64,000 bases of DNA from Gordonia hankookensis (GTDB lineage Bacteria > Actinomycetota > Actinomycetes > Mycobacteriales > Mycobacteriaceae): the NCBI RefSeq assembly GCF_014673215.1, contig NZ_JACWMS010000002.1, positions 682,001-746,000 of the forward strand, given 5' to 3'. Both the position numbers and the translations under genes were made by a program. Every line of letters begins with the position of its first letter. Position 1 is the stretch's first letter. Of the stretch, positions 18,245-26,866 are shown one piece after another. The notes below the pieces were generated by a model. That model did not search any database. It worked only from the letters and a program-made list of their open reading frames with translations, and was not told where the DNA came from.

Positions 18245-19843
18245 TCAGGTGATCGTGTAGGTCCGCGAGTCGAGTCCGGTGGCGCCGTCCGGGACCGGCG
18301 ACGCGTACGTCTCGACCTGCGCGCGACCGTTCTTGTCGGTGGCGCGGCAGGTCACGGTGTGGTCACCCGGCGTCGCGTTCCAGGTGAACCGCCACTGACG
18401 CCAGGTGTCCACCGAGTATTCCTCTGCGAGTTGCGCGGGCTGCCAGGCTCCGTCGTCGATACGCACATCAACCGATGCGACCCCGGTGTGCTGTGCCCAC
18501 GCGGTTCCGGCGATCACCACCTCGCCGCGCGCGTGTTCCGACCGGGAGTCCGGTCGGTCGATCCGGGATGCCAGTTTGATCGGGCCCAGGGCCGACCATC
18601 CGCGGGTGGTCCAGTAGGCCTTGGCGTCGGAGAATCGGGTGAGCTCCCAGTCGACCACCCATTTGGTCGCGGACACATAGCCGTAGAGGCCCGGGATCAC
18701 CTGCCGGACCGGGTATCCGTGCTCGACGGGCAGCGGAGCCCCGTTCATCCCGATGGCCAGCAACGCATCTCGTCCGTCGGTGGCCACCGACACCGGCGTG
18801 CCGCAGGTCCATCCGTCGGCACTCGTCGACAAGAGCATGTCGACACCGGGCTGCACTCCGGCCCGGTCGAGAAGCGTCTTCATCGGCACTCCCAGCCAAC
18901 GCGCGTTGCCGATCAGGTCACCGCCGATGACATTGGACACGCAGGTCAGGGTGACCATCCGCTCGGTCATCGGCATGGCCAGCAGCTCATCCCAACCGAT
19001 CCGGATCTCGTTGTCGACCATGCCGTGAATCCGTAGCGACCAATCCCCGGTGGTGAGACTGGGGACCTGCAGGGCCGTGTCGATCCGGTAGAAATCGTCG
19101 TTCGTGGTGACGAAGGGCGTCGCGCCGGGGATCCGCAGATCGGCCGCGACGGGTACGGGTGGTGCCGCCGACCGCGGGACGGGCAGCAGCACCTTGGTGC
19201 GGTCGACGACAGTACGCGTGGTGTCGGCGAGGACACGCCTACCCACCACCCCGGCGGCAACGGCCAGGACGGCGATCCCGCCGGCGGCCAGGAGGAACCG
19301 ACGGCCAACACCGTCCGGTGGTGACTGTTCGCCGACCTCGGCGCCGGTCGTGTGAGCGATGGTGTCCCCGGCCTTGCGCAGCATGCCGACCAGGATCCGC
19401 AGGACGATCACCGCCACGAGCCCTGCGACGACCGACGGGATCGCGAATGTCCACCGGGAGTCCGGACGCTCCAGAGCGGCGATGACCCCGACCACACCGA
19501 AGACGGCGACGATCACGGCACCGGTGGGCGGCCGAAGTCGTTCGGCGACACCGCAACCCGCAGCAATCGCGGCGATGATCACGCCCATGCCGACAAAGAG
19601 CGCGAGCTTGTCGGACGTTCCGAACGTACCGATCGCCCACTCACGTATCCCGTCCGGCGTGTGGTCGACGACCGCGGAGCCGACGGCGAAATAGGGCGAG
19701 GCGCCCGGAGCCACCATGACCGCGAAGAGTTCGCCGATCCCGAGCCCCGCGCCGACAGCGACAATGCCGGCCAGGGCGGCCGCCCAGAGGTGGGCGGATG
19801 AACGAGCGGTGGTGGTCACACCCCTTGATACCTCACGAGGCAC
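18245..19843 (-). CDS. Membrane-anchored molybdopterin-dependent oxidoreductase (sulfite oxidase fold)
   Basis: A 532-residue protein. The N-terminal 150 residues hold about four hydrophobic segments, a fifth (AAGGIAVLAVAAGVVGRRVL) lies near 190, and the catalytic domain follows from about 220. This contains the molybdenum ligand C301 in MVTLTCVSNVIGGDLIGNARW, then HGYPVRQVIPGLYGYVSATKWV, and a C-terminal Mo-co dimerisation/Ig-like domain (VASVDVRIDDGAWQPA, WNATPGDHTVTCRATDKNG). The architecture suggests an active site outside the membrane; the physiological substrate is unknown. No heme domain is visible. The GTG at 19843 is the longest start; GTG 19819 is also possible, and neither has a convincing binding site. 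Confidence 0.87.
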   Translation of the reverse strand: MPREVSRGVTTTARSSAHLWAAALAGIVAVGAGLGIGELFAVMVAPGASPYFAVGSAVVDHTPDGIREWAIGTFGTSDKLALFVGMGVIIAAIAAGCGVAERLRPPTGAVIVAVFGVVGVIAALERPDSRWTFAIPSVVAGLVAVIVLRILVGMLRKAGDTIAHTTGAEVGEQSPPDGVGRRFLLAAGGIAVLAVAAGVVGRRVLADTTRTVVDRTKVLLPVPRSAAPPVPVAADLRIPGATPFVTTNDDFYRIDTALQVPSLTTGDWSLRIHGMVDNEIRIGWDELLAMPMTERMVTLTCVSNVIGGDLIGNARWLGVPMKTLLDRAGVQPGVDMLLSTSADGWTCGTPVSVATDGRDALLAIGMNGAPLPVEHGYPVRQVIPGLYGYVSATKWVVDWELTRFSDAKAYWTTRGWSALGPIKLASRIDRPDSRSEHARGEVVIAGTAWAQHTGVASVDVRIDDGAWQPAQLAEEYSVDTWRQWRFTWNATPGDHTVTCRATDKNGRAQVETYASPVPDGATGLDSRTYTIT

Positions 19844-19870
19844 ACGTATGGCCCCGGTCGGACCGGGACG

Positions 19871-21346
19871 TCATCCTTCGGTCACAACCTCCGAACGGTG
19901 AGCCGCGTGCCGGCCGGCACGCCGGCCGAAATATGAGCCCTCTCCGAGCTGCGTTCCGCTCGCATAGCCCTTGCCGTCCTGAGCGAGATTGGCCGCGCAG
20001 GCACCCGCGGCGTAGAGCCCGGCGATCGGCGCGCCCTCGCTGTCGAGCACTTCGGCGTCGACCGACGTCGCCATCCCGCCGATGGTGAAGCACGAGTACA
20101 TCGCCTTGCCGAGACTGAGATCGAAGGCACCCCACGGCCCCTGGTCCTGGGGTGCCAGGAATTCCGCCGACTTGTGGAAGTCCGGGTCCTCACCCTTCGC
20201 CGCATTCGCGTTGTACTCGGCGAGGGTCTTCTGGAGTCGACCTTCTGGGATGCCCAGGTCGGATTCCATCTCCGCGACCGTCTCCCAACCGTCGATGAGG
20301 TTGATCAGCGGGACCTCCGGGCGCTTCATGTGCGCTTCGTCGACGATCAGGAACGCGGCAGAATCCGGTTGATCCATCACGAATCCCGAGGTCCGCGAGT
20401 GGTAGGAGTCCTCGGCGACGAAGCGGTCACCGTTGCTGTTCACGACGATGCCGGTGAGCAGGATGCTCGGCGGGTAGATCGGCGCGGTGACGAACGCCTG
20501 GTCCATGTGCTTGAGCGCCGCCCCGACCGATTCGCCGAGCCGGATGCCCAGCCCGTCGTCGTAGGTGCTGCCCAGCGTGAACGGCTTCTCGGCGACATGC
20601 GGCACGTAGCGAGCCACCATCTCCTCGTTCATCACGAAGCCACCCGCGGCGATGACGACCGACCGCGCCCGGATGACACCTTCCTCACCGGGACGCTTCC
20701 ACGTCGCACCGACCACGCTGCCCGACTCGTCGACCACGAGTTGCCGTGCGCCGGTCTCATAGCGGATCTCGGCGCCGAGCTCGGCGAGACGTTTGACCAG
20801 GAGGTCGACGACCATCGACGCACCGCCGGTATCGCCGGGTACGGGCACCTTGTGCCCCCGCGGGGCAGGCGTCGCGATGTTCTTGAAGGGCCACACCTTC
20901 TCGTTGCCGGTGAACATCAGCCCTTGTGTCTGTGGCTGGATGACGGCCTTCTCCGGGTAGAAGCTGCGCTCGAAAGCGAACCCGAGGCCCTCGAGCCAGT
21001 TGAAGTGCTCGACGCTGTCGAAGCAGTAGGCGTGGATCTTGTCCGGCTCGGGCTCACGGGACACCGCGGTGATGTACTTCTCCATCTCCTCCGGGCTGTC
21101 GTCGTGCCCGGTGGCGTGCTGCACCGCGGTGCCGCCACCCAGGTAGAAATGTCCACCCGCCATACAGCTGGTACCGCCTGCCGCGGCCGCGCGTTCGAGG
21201 ACCAGGACCCTGGCCCCGGCTGCCGCCGCTTCCACCGCCGCGCTCCCGCCTGCGACACCACACCCGATGACCAGCACGTCGACGTCGTCGGAGAAGGACT
21301 CCACCGAGTCCAGCGCGATCGTGTCGGGGATCTCAGAACCTGCCAT
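19871..21346 (-). CDS. FAD-dependent dehydrogenase of the 3-ketosteroid dehydrogenase/fumarate reductase group
   Basis: A 491-residue flavoprotein. The N-terminal dinucleotide motif VIGCGVAGGSAAVEAAAAGA, followed by GGTSCMAGGHFYLGGGTAVQ, and the C-terminal FAD segment AGLYAAGACAANLAQDGKGYASG mark the FAD_binding_2 family, which includes ketosteroid dehydrogenases and fumarate reductase flavoproteins. I start at ATG 21346 rather than the in-frame GTG at 21352. A KstR-like palindrome sits 20 bp upstream, which argues for a role in steroid or side-chain catabolism rather than fumarate respiration; no iron-sulfur or membrane subunit genes are adjacent. The exact bond oxidised cannot be assigned. 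Confidence 0.85.
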   Translation of the reverse strand: MAGSEIPDTIALDSVESFSDDVDVLVIGCGVAGGSAAVEAAAAGARVLVLERAAAAGGTSCMAGGHFYLGGGTAVQHATGHDDSPEEMEKYITAVSREPEPDKIHAYCFDSVEHFNWLEGLGFAFERSFYPEKAVIQPQTQGLMFTGNEKVWPFKNIATPAPRGHKVPVPGDTGGASMVVDLLVKRLAELGAEIRYETGARQLVVDESGSVVGATWKRPGEEGVIRARSVVIAAGGFVMNEEMVARYVPHVAEKPFTLGSTYDDGLGIRLGESVGAALKHMDQAFVTAPIYPPSILLTGIVVNSNGDRFVAEDSYHSRTSGFVMDQPDSAAFLIVDEAHMKRPEVPLINLIDGWETVAEMESDLGIPEGRLQKTLAEYNANAAKGEDPDFHKSAEFLAPQDQGPWGAFDLSLGKAMYSCFTIGGMATSVDAEVLDSEGAPIAGLYAAGACAANLAQDGKGYASGTQLGEGSYFGRRAGRHAAHRSEVVTEG

Positions 21347-21366
21347 GCGCACAGAGTAGACGATGC

Positions 21367-21384
21367 ACTAGAACCTGTTCTAGT
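21367..21384. promoter_or_regulatory. KstR-like operator
   Basis: ACTAGAACCTGTTCTAGT is a perfect 8-2-8 palindrome and matches the published KstR core TnnAACnnGTTnnA at every fixed position. KstR is the TetR-type repressor of upper cholesterol catabolism in mycobacteria and rhodococci. The site ends 20 bp upstream of the flavoprotein start at 21346, where a repressor would block transcription. Confidence 0.75.
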
Positions 21385-21425
21385 TCTCCCCGGGTTCGGT
21401 GCGCGAGGGTCAGCGGGGATGAGGG

Positions 21426-23708
21426 TCAGCGGGGATGCGGACGGAAGCGTCGCAGTCGAAGACTGTTCGCCACCACGAACACCGACGACAGTGCCATCGC
21501 CGCGCCGGCGAGCATCGGGTTGAGCAGCCCGGCCGCGGCCACCGGAATCGCGGCGATGTTGTACGCGAATGCCCAGAAGAGATTGCCCTTGATGGTGGCC
21601 AGCGTGCGCCGGGCAAGACGGATCGCGTCGACGACGGCCCAGAGGTCGCCGCTGACGACGGTCAGGTCGCTCGCCTGGATCGCCACGTCCGTCCCGGTGC
21701 CCATCGCGAGTCCCAGGTCGGCCTGCGCGAGCGCCCCGGCGTCGTTGATGCCATCGCCGGCCATTGCCACCGAATGCCCCTGTGACTGGAGGTCTTCGAT
21801 CGCGGACACCTTGTCCGCAGGTGAGACCTCGGCGATCACCCGATCGATACCGACCGCCCGCGCGACATGTCCGGCCGCGCCGGCATTGTCGCCGGTGAGA
21901 AGCACCGGTGTCAGGCCCATCCGCCGGAATTCGGCGATCGCCGCGGCCGACGACGGCTTGATGCGATCCCCGACGACGACGACACCGACCGCCCGGCCGT
22001 CGAAGGACACCACGACAGCAGTGGAACCGGTCCGGTGCGCACCGTCGACAGCACGGGAAAGTCGTTCGGGCAATGCATCTTCCAGGCGGCGCGGACTCGT
22101 GACCTCGACGCGGACACCGTCGACGAGTCCGACGACGCCGGAGCCCTCGGACGCCCGGAACCCGCTCACCGGCGGCAGCGGCGCCGACGACCGCTGCGCA
22201 GCCCCCACGACGATGGCGGTACCGATCGGGTGCTCCGAGCCCGCCTCGACGGCGGCCGCCGCGATCAGCACCCGATCCCGGCACAGCTGTTCGCCGGCAT
22301 CCCCGTCGGCCACGGTGACGGATTCGACGGTCATCTCGCCCGTGGTCACGGTGCCGGTCTTGTCGAGCACGATGGTGTCGACGCGTCGGGTGGTCTCGAG
22401 TACTTCGGGTCCCTTGACCAGCACCCCCAGTTGCGCACCCCGACCGGTCCCGACCATCAGAGCCGTGGGCGTGGCCAGTCCGAGTGCGCACGGACAGGCG
22501 ATGATGAGAACCGCAACCGCAGCGGTGAACGCGAATGTGACGCCGCCGGACCCACCCGACACACTGTCCGCTCCGAGCCAGAACCCCAGTGATGCAACGG
22601 CAATCGCGATGACAGCGGGTACAAAGAACGACGAGATACGGTCGGCCAGACGCTGCGCCTCCGCCTTGCCCGCCTGTGCGTCGGCGACCATCCTCGCCAT
22701 CTGCGCGAGGGCGGTGTCCGCGCCGATCCGGCTCGCGCGCACCACCAGTCGGCCGCCGGCGTTCACCGTGGCGCCGGTCACGCCGTCACCTTCGGCGACC
22801 TCCACCGGTACGGATTCACCCGTGATCATCGACGCATCGACCGCCGAAGTGCCCTGGACCACCACTCCGTCGGTGGCGATCTTCTCACCCGGCCGGACGA
22901 GGAACTCGTCGCCGACCGACAACTCCGACACCGGGATTCGTCGCTCCACTCCGTCCACCACGACGGCGACATCCTTGGCCCCGAGGTCGAGTAGAGCCCG
23001 TAACGCATCCCCGGCGCGACGCTTGGCACGCTTCTCGAAGTACCTGCCCGCCAACAGGAATGTGGTGACGCCCGCCGCCGCCTCGAGGTAGATGTTCCCC
23101 GCACCGTCGCCGCGCGAGGCGATGAGGTCGAACCCGTGCCGCATCCCCGGCTCCCCGGCGGTCCCGAGGAACAGCGCGTAGAGCGACCATGTGAACGCCG
23201 CCAGCGTCCCCATCGACACCAGGGTGTCCATCGTGGTGGTGCCGTGGCGCAGATTGATCCATGCCGCGCGATGGAACGGATAGGCACCCCACACCACGAC
23301 CGGCGCGGCGAGGGTGAGCGAGAGCCATTGCCAGTAGGTGAACTGCCACGCCGGCACCATCGCGAGGGCAAGCACCGGGACCGTGAGCACCGCCGACACG
23401 ATGAGCCGCTGCCGCAATCCGCGGAGGTCGCGGTCCTCGGGACCGTCCCGCTGCGCGTCGTCGGTGGCGTCCGGCGGGTCCCCGAGGGCAGGGACCGGGG
23501 TCGCGTCGTATCCGGCGCCGCGGACAACCGTGAGGAGATCCGCGGAGTCGAGGGTGGACGGGAACTCGACGTGCGCCTGCTCGGTGGCGTAATTGACCGT
23601 CGCGCTGACGCCGTCGAGTTTGTTCAGTTTGCGCTCGATGCGATTCGCGCACGACGCGCAGGTCATGCCGTCGATGTCGAGGTCGATCCGCTCGATGGTG
23701 TCCGACAT
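21426..23708 (-). CDS. copA: Copper-translocating P1B-type ATPase with N-terminal HMA domain
   Basis: A 760-residue copper-exporting ATPase. An N-terminal heavy-metal-associated domain carries GMTCASC (C17 and C20). The transmembrane metal site is [12 protein letters not shown] (C405 and C407), the CPC signature of Cu+ pumps. The phosphorylated residue is D449 in [21 protein letters not shown] and [14 protein letters not shown] are all present. The ATG at 23708 has GGAG seven bases upstream, so the longer open frame is not used. It is last in the csoR-copZ-small protein-copA cluster, starting four bases after the small membrane protein. Role: Cu+ export from the cytosol, presumably under CsoR. 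Confidence 0.95.
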   Translation of the reverse strand: MSDTIERIDLDIDGMTCASCANRIERKLNKLDGVSATVNYATEQAHVEFPSTLDSADLLTVVRGAGYDATPVPALGDPPDATDDAQRDGPEDRDLRGLRQRLIVSAVLTVPVLALAMVPAWQFTYWQWLSLTLAAPVVVWGAYPFHRAAWINLRHGTTTMDTLVSMGTLAAFTWSLYALFLGTAGEPGMRHGFDLIASRGDGAGNIYLEAAAGVTTFLLAGRYFEKRAKRRAGDALRALLDLGAKDVAVVVDGVERRIPVSELSVGDEFLVRPGEKIATDGVVVQGTSAVDASMITGESVPVEVAEGDGVTGATVNAGGRLVVRASRIGADTALAQMARMVADAQAGKAEAQRLADRISSFFVPAVIAIAVASLGFWLGADSVSGGSGGVTFAFTAAVAVLIIACPCALGLATPTALMVGTGRGAQLGVLVKGPEVLETTRRVDTIVLDKTGTVTTGEMTVESVTVADGDAGEQLCRDRVLIAAAAVEAGSEHPIGTAIVVGAAQRSSAPLPPVSGFRASEGSGVVGLVDGVRVEVTSPRRLEDALPERLSRAVDGAHRTGSTAVVVSFDGRAVGVVVVGDRIKPSSAAAIAEFRRMGLTPVLLTGDNAGAAGHVARAVGIDRVIAEVSPADKVSAIEDLQSQGHSVAMAGDGINDAGALAQADLGLAMGTGTDVAIQASDLTVVSGDLWAVVDAIRLARRTLATIKGNLFWAFAYNIAAIPVAAAGLLNPMLAGAAMALSSVFVVANSLRLRRFRPHPR

Positions 23709-23712
23709 CTCG

Positions 23713-23859
23713 CTACTCCGTGTGTTGCTGGTGGACGCCCGGAGGTCCCGCGGGGGCGTCACCACCCCACGGATCGACCGCTCGTCCGACCCCGAACGCG
23801 ACAGCGAAGACCGCCGCCATCGCGATCAGGAAGCCGACGATCCGGGTTCCGGTGGTCAT
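23713..23859 (-). CDS. Small membrane protein between copZ and copA (48 aa)
   Basis: A 48-residue reading frame that fills the space between copZ and copA. It has a single N-terminal hydrophobic helix ([18 protein letters not shown]) followed by a short tail rich in Gly and Pro and ending HQQHTE. Its ATG overlaps the copZ stop by four bases (ATGA) and its stop lies four bases before the copA ATG, so it is placed exactly as a coupled cistron. Related copper loci in actinobacteria often have, at this position, a longer protein with a similar N-terminal helix, so this may be a minimal or shortened form. A role in copper handling is inferred from position and from the two histidines only. Confidence 0.7.
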   Translation of the reverse strand: MTTGTRIVGFLIAMAAVFAVAFGVGRAVDPWGGDAPAGPPGVHQQHTE

Positions 23860-24059
23860 GTGAGTCGGTAGCCGGCCTCGGAGACCGCGGCCGCGATCTC
23901 GTCCCGGTCCAGCACACGATCGCTGACGACCTCGACCGCACCGGTATCAAGGGTCACCTCGACACGATCGACACCGGAGATCTCACCGATCTCCTCGCGA
24001 ACGGACGCCACGCAGTGTCCGCAGGTCATGCCACTGATGGTAAAGGTGCTGGTGGTCAT
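23856..24059 (-). CDS. copZ: Copper chaperone, heavy-metal-associated domain protein
   Basis: A 67-residue single HMA domain with ISGMTCGHCVASV (metal ligands in the CxxC), full ferredoxin-like length and nothing else. It binds Cu+ in the cytosol and hands it to the ATPase or to CsoR. A very strong binding site, AAGGAGGGA, precedes the ATG at 24059. The stop overlaps the next small gene by four bases. The 93 bp upstream, back to the csoR stop, is open in the same frame and encodes a His-rich repeat (see separate entry). Confidence 0.93.
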   Translation of the reverse strand: MTTSTFTISGMTCGHCVASVREEIGEISGVDRVEVTLDTGAVEVVSDRVLDRDEIAAAVSEAGYRLT

Positions 24060-24080
24060 GAAGAATCCCTCCTTGCGGTC

Positions 24081-24140
24081 GTGATGGCCGCGGTTGTGGT
24101 GGCCGGCGTCGTGATGGCTGCGGTTGTGGTGGCCGGCGTC
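24081..24140 (-). repeat. 30-bp direct repeat encoding an untranslated(?) His-rich tract between csoR and copZ
   Basis: Two adjacent 30-bp copies (24081-24110 and 24111-24140) differ at one base. On the minus strand they read, in the copZ frame and in the frame of csoR after its TGA, as DAGHHNRSHHDAGHHNRGHH. The whole 93-bp spacer (31 codons) is open in that frame but contains no ATG, GTG or TTG, so it could be translated only by readthrough of the csoR TGA. It may be a decayed metal-binding extension of CopZ or CsoR. Confidence 0.7.
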
Positions 24141-24152
24141 GACGTGGCCCGG

Positions 24153-24446
24153 TCAGGACCGGACCAGGCGCGTGATCGCCTGCATCGCCTCGTCGACCTT
24201 TTCCTGGCCCGCGGCATCGCTCTCCTGTGCCGCATTCACGACACAGTGATTCATGTGCTCCTCGAGGAGGCCGAGTCCGACGGCCTGTAGAGCCTTGGTC
24301 ATCGCGGAGACCTGGGTCAGGATGTCGATGCAGTAGGCCTCCTCGTCGACCATTCGCTGCAACCCCCGGGCCTGCCCCTCGATACGGCGAAGTCTCCGCA
24401 GGTAGTCGTCCTTGCGGCCGATGTACCCGTGCTGTGCATGCTCCAT
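24153..24446 (-). CDS. csoR: Copper-sensing transcriptional repressor CsoR
   Basis: A 97-residue all-helical repressor of the CsoR/RcnR family (DUF156). The C-H-C copper ligands are visible as C39 (YCIDIL), H64 and C68 (EEHMNHC), the pattern of Cu+ sensors rather than nickel or persulfide sensors. It opens with RRLRRIEGQARGLQRMV, the helical DNA-binding signature. Cu+ binding releases it from operators of the form TACCC-N-GGGTA; two such sites lie immediately upstream, and one sits before the second ATPase at 31622-31638. ATG 24446 is preceded by GAGG. It heads the csoR-copZ-small protein-copA cluster. Confidence 0.94.
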   Translation of the reverse strand: MEHAQHGYIGRKDDYLRRLRRIEGQARGLQRMVDEEAYCIDILTQVSAMTKALQAVGLGLLEEHMNHCVVNAAQESDAAGQEKVDEAMQAITRLVRS

Positions 24447-24479
24447 CGGTGCAATCCTCTCGACGTCGACGGGTTACCA

Positions 24480-24496
24480 ATACCCCCTACAGGTAT
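24480..24496. promoter_or_regulatory. CsoR-like operator 1
   Basis: ATACCCCCTACAGGTAT resembles the CsoR site (ATACCC...GGGTAT) with one imperfect arm. It lies 34 bp upstream of the csoR start and 21 bp from a second site. Confidence 0.6.
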
Positions 24497-24517
24497 ACCA
24501 GTCCGGGCCAGATACCG

Positions 24518-24535
24518 GTACCCCCATAGGGTATC
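24518..24535. promoter_or_regulatory. CsoR-like operator 2
   Basis: GTACCCCCATAGGGTATC contains the perfect TACCC-N5-GGGTA palindrome at 24519-24533. Together with the site at 24480-24496 it probably lets CsoR autoregulate the csoR-copZ-copA cluster. Confidence 0.7.
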
Positions 24536-24579
24536 CATCGATCAGCCCGGTACCGGCCGACCTCCACGGACGGCGTGTT

Positions 24580-25692
24580 CTATGCGTTACGCGATGCGCG
24601 CACTGCTGCGGCCAGGTTCTCCAGGGCTGCGGCGACCTCACTCAGAGCTGCGGCGAGATCGGTGTCACCCCGACCCGGCGCGGGCGTCGGCGACGTTGCC
24701 CGCGTGGCAACAGCGTGGGCGGGGGTCGCCGACGAGTCGGTCGGCTGAGACGTCGCCGCGGGCTTCTGGTCCGGCTCCTGTGCCTGAGCCGATGGAGAAG
24801 CGGGTGGCGGGGATGCAGGCGGCGGGGATGCGGGCGGTGGCGAAGCGGGCGGTGGCGACACCGACGGATTCGGGTTGAGCGGCGGACCGGCAGGCGATCG
24901 CGGCGATTGTGGAGTACCGGAGTCGGCGGCATCCGGCAGCCGGTGACGACTTCCCGGTCGGGGCCCAGCGGGGGCAGGCGGCTCGGCATCGGTGGAGCGG
25001 CGCCCCGGCCGATACCCGTCGTGCCGACCACCCGCGTTGGCGTGGGCGCCGGACACCGGGGCAGCGGGCCGCGAGGCCGGCCGTCCGCCCGTTCGGGCCG
25101 CGTCCTGCGACGGCGATCCCTGGGCGGCCGATTCCTGGCCGGCCGATGCCTGGTTGGCCGATTCGGGAGTCGCCGTCCGGACGACCGGGATATGGGTGTC
25201 GGTCGTCATCCGCATGCGGTCGGGTTGCTGCGGGACCTGTCCGGGATGCGTGGGTGGCGCGGGCGTCCGCGGCGCAGGAGGCCCTGGCCTGGGCATCGGC
25301 CGAGGGATCTCGCCGGACTGCCCGGGGCCCTGCGCCGGGGCCTGCCCCGTCGGCCGGGGTCCGCGAACCGCGGTCGGAGCGTGACCGTTGGACGGCGCGA
25401 AGAGATGCGCGCCGCCGTGACTCTCGAAGTACAGACACGCAGCACCCTGCGGCGACCGCACCGAGCACGGGTTGCGTTCGATGAGCGACTGCGCGTGATC
25501 GTCGAAGTCATTCCATTCGAGCCACAGTCGGCGGTCGGCCCGCGGACGGATGCTCGCGTCGGTCGCATGATTGCCCTGATGCCCCGCCGCGAGCCGGCAG
25601 TGCAGCAACCACTCCGACTGCCCCGTCAGCCCCAGCGCGGCACGCTCTGCGGGCGTGCATACGACCGTCGACCAGCAACCCTCGCCGTTCAT
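24580..25692 (-). CDS. Hypothetical protein, Cys/Trp N-terminal domain and proline-rich tail
   Basis: I do not recognise this 370-residue protein. Residues 1-90 look folded, with conserved-looking Cys, His and Trp (C6, C12, C32, H38, WLEWNDFDDHAQSL, C76, C86), possibly a small metal-binding domain. Residues 95-335 are disordered and rich in Pro, Ala and Gly, with a SPPPA pentapeptide repeated four times. The last 30 residues (LAAALSEVAAALENLAAAVRA) form a strongly amphipathic helix suited to coiled-coil pairing. No signal peptide is seen. The gene ends about 40 bp before the CsoR sites. A long antisense frame covers part of it, but the helical C terminus and gene orientation favour this reading. 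Confidence 0.6.
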   Translation of the reverse strand: MNGEGCWSTVVCTPAERAALGLTGQSEWLLHCRLAAGHQGNHATDASIRPRADRRLWLEWNDFDDHAQSLIERNPCSVRSPQGAACLYFESHGGAHLFAPSNGHAPTAVRGPRPTGQAPAQGPGQSGEIPRPMPRPGPPAPRTPAPPTHPGQVPQQPDRMRMTTDTHIPVVRTATPESANQASAGQESAAQGSPSQDAARTGGRPASRPAAPVSGAHANAGGRHDGYRPGRRSTDAEPPAPAGPRPGSRHRLPDAADSGTPQSPRSPAGPPLNPNPSVSPPPASPPPASPPPASPPPASPSAQAQEPDQKPAATSQPTDSSATPAHAVATRATSPTPAPGRGDTDLAAALSEVAAALENLAAAVRASRNA

Positions 25693-25937
25693 CCGGCCTC
25701 TCCTTCGCGCTTCACGCGCATGTGCAATCGATCAAGACAACTTGCCCCCGTTTGTGACCGTGCCGCAGACGAGACGACTCTCGGCCAACGGTCCGTGCGC
25801 TCCCGACGCTTCCCCGGCGGCCAGTCTACGAAGGAATCGACCGTCCCCGCCATAGACGCGGCCCATGTCGCCGCGCCGGATGTCGGGCCGATGGTCACGG
25901 CGGCGGTCGATGGGGCACCACTGTCGATGGGGCACCA

Positions 25938-26807
25938 CTAATGGTGTGCACCGATGAAGTCGAGCACGACCTGGGTGAAGGCGTCGTTGTCGTCGGCGGC
26001 GGCGGTGTGGGCGGCGTCCGCGAGTTCGATCACCTCGGCGGCCGGGACCACCTCGCGGAACCCGGCCACCGCGTCCTCGGGGACGACGTCGGAGAGCTTG
26101 CCGCGGATCAGCAGGATCGGGACCGTCAACGACGCGAGCTGCTCCTCCAGATGTTCGGCCCGCACGAATCGGTCGTCGCCCGGTTTCGACGTCACGAACG
26201 CCGGGTCCCAGTGCCAGTACCAGCGACCGTCCTCACCTGCACGCAGATTCCGTTTGAGGCCCTCCGGGTGGAAGGTCTTGGCCCGGTGCGGAAGATACGC
26301 GGCGATCGCGTCGGCCGCGTCCTCGAGCGTGTCGAATCCACCGACGTTGTCGGTCATGAAGTCGCGAATCCGGGCGCTCCCGGCCTGGTCGTAGCGCGGG
26401 ACCACATCGACGAGCACCAGAGCGCGTGCTCTCTCGGAGCCGAGTTCGGCAGCCGCGCCGATGCTGCTGAGCCCGCCCATGCTGGCACCGACGAGCGTCA
26501 CCGGCATTCCGATCTGCTCGACCACCGCGACGACGTCGCCGGTGAACAGTTCCAGGCTGTACCGACCGCTCGGCGACCAATCGCTGGCGCCGTGACCTCG
26601 CGTGTCGAGCGACACCACATGAGCGCCGGCAGCCGCCAGGAACTCGCCCGTCTGCTTCCACGAGTGTCTGGTCTGTCCGCCACCGTGCAGGAGCACGATC
26701 GTCGGGCCGGCCGCACCGGCGGCAGGCCGCCACTCGTCGGCTCGCAGCGTGATCCCGTCGACGCCGGTGAACGAGACCTGATCGGGCTGGACCACGGGAC
26801 GCGACAT
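25938..26807 (-). CDS. Alpha/beta hydrolase
   Basis: A 289-residue alpha/beta hydrolase. The oxyanion motif is LLHGGGQTRHSW, the nucleophile elbow GASMGG gives S109, an aspartate lies in IRGKLSDVVPED and the terminal histidine in ELADAAHTAA. Relatives include haloperoxidase-like and general esterases; substrate unknown. The ATG at 26807 fits homologues best. An in-frame GTG at 26870 would overlap the upstream hydrolase stop by four bases (GTGA) but would add 21 residues of non-protein-like sequence. The gene lies in the same direction as the epoxide-hydrolase-like gene and nadB and may share their transcript. Confidence 0.85.
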   Translation of the reverse strand: MSRPVVQPDQVSFTGVDGITLRADEWRPAAGAAGPTIVLLHGGGQTRHSWKQTGEFLAAAGAHVVSLDTRGHGASDWSPSGRYSLELFTGDVVAVVEQIGMPVTLVGASMGGLSSIGAAAELGSERARALVLVDVVPRYDQAGSARIRDFMTDNVGGFDTLEDAADAIAAYLPHRAKTFHPEGLKRNLRAGEDGRWYWHWDPAFVTSKPGDDRFVRAEHLEEQLASLTVPILLIRGKLSDVVPEDAVAGFREVVPAAEVIELADAAHTAAADDNDAFTQVVLDFIGAHH

Positions 26808-26866
26808 GGGGTCGATTGTGCGCCGGGCCCGACCACCGGTGTGCCCCGGGGCACCGGACCCCGGTT

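Noticed and set aside
16973..19036. 687-codon open frame antisense to a hydrolase and the molybdopterin enzyme
   Set aside because: It spans an intergenic region and two conserved opposite-strand genes; composition Arg/Gly/Asp/Val, no start signal.
24180..24446. Nickel or formaldehyde sensor (RcnR/FrmR) instead of CsoR
   Set aside because: The C39-H64-C68 ligand set and the TACCC-N5-GGGTA site, together with copZ and copA, fit a copper sensor.
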